A DNA stretch of 64,000 nucleotides, from the NCBI RefSeq assembly GCF_017357245.1, contig NZ_CP071612.1:3289001-3353000 (forward strand), read 5' to 3'. The notes beneath the pieces were generated by a model. It had not been told where the DNA came from, searched no databases, and was given only the letters and a program-made list of their open reading frames with translations. The stretch's first letter is position 1. The number at the start of each line of letters is the position of its first letter. The stretch comes from Rhizobium bangladeshense. Lineage in GTDB: Bacteria; Pseudomonadota; Alphaproteobacteria; Rhizobiales; Rhizobiaceae. Both the position numbers and the translations under genes were made by a program. Below are positions 62,852 through 64,000 of this stretch, in pieces.

Positions 62852-64000
62852 TCATTCCTCACGAAATACGTGCTGCATCTGATCGGTCAGCGGCTTTGTG
62901 AGATAAGAGATGACGGTCCGGTCGGCGATCTTGATAAAGACTTCGGCCGGCATGCCGGGATAGAGTTTTATCGATTTCAGCTTCGCGATACTTTGCGCCT
63001 CCGGCTTGACGCGCAGCGGATAATAACTGAGCCCTGTCCGCTCATCCTTGACGATATCAGGCGCAATCGAGGTGATCACGGCCTGCACATCGGGCGTCGT
63101 GCGCTGATCAAAGGCGCTGAAACGTACATCGACGGATTGGCCGACATGGACCTGGTCGATATCGCGGGTGGCGACCTTCGCCTGGACTGTAAGATCGTCG
63201 TTTTCGGGAACAACGAGCATCAACGTCTGGCCGGCTTCGATAACGCCATTGACGGTGTGAACCGCCAATTCGTGAACGCGGCCGCTCAGCGGTGCGGTAA
63301 TGTCGAGACGGCGGAGTTGATCAAGCGCAGTGCCGCGGCGCTCCTCGTTTTCGGCGATCTGAGCTTCGACATCGGTCAGGTCCTTTGCTATCTCCGAACG
63401 ACGATCCTCATCCAGCTGAATCGATTGTCGGTCGATCTCGATCGCCTTGCCCTCGGCCTCCGCCTTTGCAGCGATTTCCTGACCGCTGTTACCCTGAAGA
63501 TCGGCGCGGGCGCGCTTGAGCGTATTCAAACGCTGAAGCGTGACCAGACCCTTCTTGTAGAGAACATCGACGGCTTCGAGTTCCTGTTCGATCAAGCCGA
63601 GGGAATCGGCGGTGGCATTGATCTGAACGACCAACCCTTTGATCTGCTCGGCGAGTTGATCCTTGCGCGATGCCAGCTGGCTCTTCATCCCGATCAGCGC
63701 CGACCTGCGGCTGTCGAACAACTTCCGCTCGCCGTCGAGCAGCTGCTGTGCCGCGGTGCTGGACGTCAGATCGCTGAGGTTTTCTTCGACTTCGAACGAT
63801 TCCGCGCCGATACGCTCGGCCTTCAGCCGGGCACGGCGCGCATAGAGCTGAGCAAGCGTGCTCTCCACAATCGAAAGCTGCGCTCTTGTCGCCGTTCCAT
63901 CAAGCCGTATCAAAACCTGTCCGGCCGACACATGGTCGTTTTCGGAGACCAGAAGTTCTGAGACGATGCCGCCCGTTAGATGCTGGACCTTCTTGACATC
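62852..64000 (-). CDS. HlyD/PrsE-like type I secretion adaptor, 5' end outside window
   Basis: The frame is open to the last base of the window, so the N-terminus with its membrane anchor lies beyond. Visible order: biotinyl-lipoyl-like strand VQHLTGGIVSELLVSENDHV, long coiled coil, second lipoyl half LSGRVHELAVHTVNGVIEAG, then VPENDDLTVQAKVATRDIDQ and RVKPEAQSIAKLKSIKLYPG, ending LTDQMQHVFREE. In rhizobia PrsD/PrsE-type systems export glycanases and other proteins that act on surface polysaccharide. Confidence 0.88.
   Translation of the reverse strand, partial: DVKKVQHLTGGIVSELLVSENDHVSAGQVLIRLDGTATRAQLSIVESTLAQLYARRARLKAERIGAESFEVEENLSDLTSSTAAQQLLDGERKLFDSRRSALIGMKSQLASRKDQLAEQIKGLVVQINATADSLGLIEQELEAVDVLYKKGLVTLQRLNTLKRARADLQGNSGQEIAAKAEAEGKAIEIDRQSIQLDEDRRSEIAKDLTDVEAQIAENEERRGTALDQLRRLDITAPLSGRVHELAVHTVNGVIEAGQTLMLVVPENDDLTVQAKVATRDIDQVHVGQSVDVRFSAFDQRTTPDVQAVITSIAPDIVKDERTGLSYYPLRVKPEAQSIAKLKSIKLYPGMPAEVFIKIADRTVISYLTKPLTDQMQHVFREE

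Noticed and set aside
62813..63961. 382-codon open frame on plus opposite the HlyD-like gene
   Set aside because: The minus strand encodes a convincing adaptor with lipoyl and coiled-coil parts; the plus frame has no recognisable motif.

Overview
The window looks like accessory DNA from a Rhizobium of the leguminosarum/etli type (Alphaproteobacteria, Rhizobiales). This rests on the high-GC coding style, the many rhizobial families of unknown function (DUF982, DUF1236, DUF6894 and DUF1515-like), a YcaO/TfuA pair, PssD/PssE-like glycosyltransferase halves, NodS- and NodB-like domains and a PrsE/HlyD-type adaptor. I see no rRNA, tRNA, CRISPR array, intact insertion sequence or replication origin. 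Chromosome versus plasmid cannot be decided from the sequence.

Positions 1-17,000 are a worn accessory zone. Intact genes (an SDR, an SRAP-domain protein, a fatty-acid hydroxylase, an FAD/Rieske oxidoreductase, a DUF882/M15-like protein, an acyltransferase with an SGNH domain and several small rhizobial proteins) sit among decayed pieces: a DNA ligase C-terminus, two staphylococcal-nuclease-type remnants, an adenylate-cyclase remnant, a DUF6894 gene without a start, and a frameshifted secreted protein. Four copies of a dispersed non-coding repeat lie in the gaps. From 17,000 to 20,000 there is a run of small envelope or stress genes (DUF982, BON, two DUF1236, GYD).

Positions 19,800-26,100 hold a divergent sugar-uptake locus (permease and ATPase on minus; NAD epimerase and periplasmic binding protein on plus), then a divergent ampR-ampC pair with a palindromic candidate operator between them.

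Positions 26,400-35,700 are a first surface-polysaccharide operon: a UDP-glucuronate-decarboxylase-like enzyme, three ordinary GT2 glycosyltransferases, an ABC exporter, and a 1001-residue protein joining a GT2, a NodS-like methyltransferase and a NodB-like polysaccharide deacetylase.

Positions 38,400-44,050 form a minus-strand island between two plus-strand paralogues of unknown function. It contains a five-gene unit, XRE regulator, SARP/TPR regulator, 70-residue peptide, YcaO, TfuA, which I read as a candidate thioamide-forming RiPP cluster. A perfect 9-bp hairpin separates the peptide gene from ycaO.

Positions 46,000-64,000 are a second, larger exopolysaccharide locus: GH10 glycanase, GT4, acetyltransferase, ExoV-like pyruvyltransferase, flippase, second pyruvyltransferase, six GT2-type enzymes (one pair from a tandem duplication that left a truncated remnant), Wzy-like polymerase, acyltransferase, PssD/PssE-like pair, SGNH hydrolase, and a type I secretion adaptor running off the end. 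Flippase plus polymerase imply Wzx/Wzy-type assembly. The priming sugar-phosphate transferase and the Wzz/Wza export parts are not in the window.
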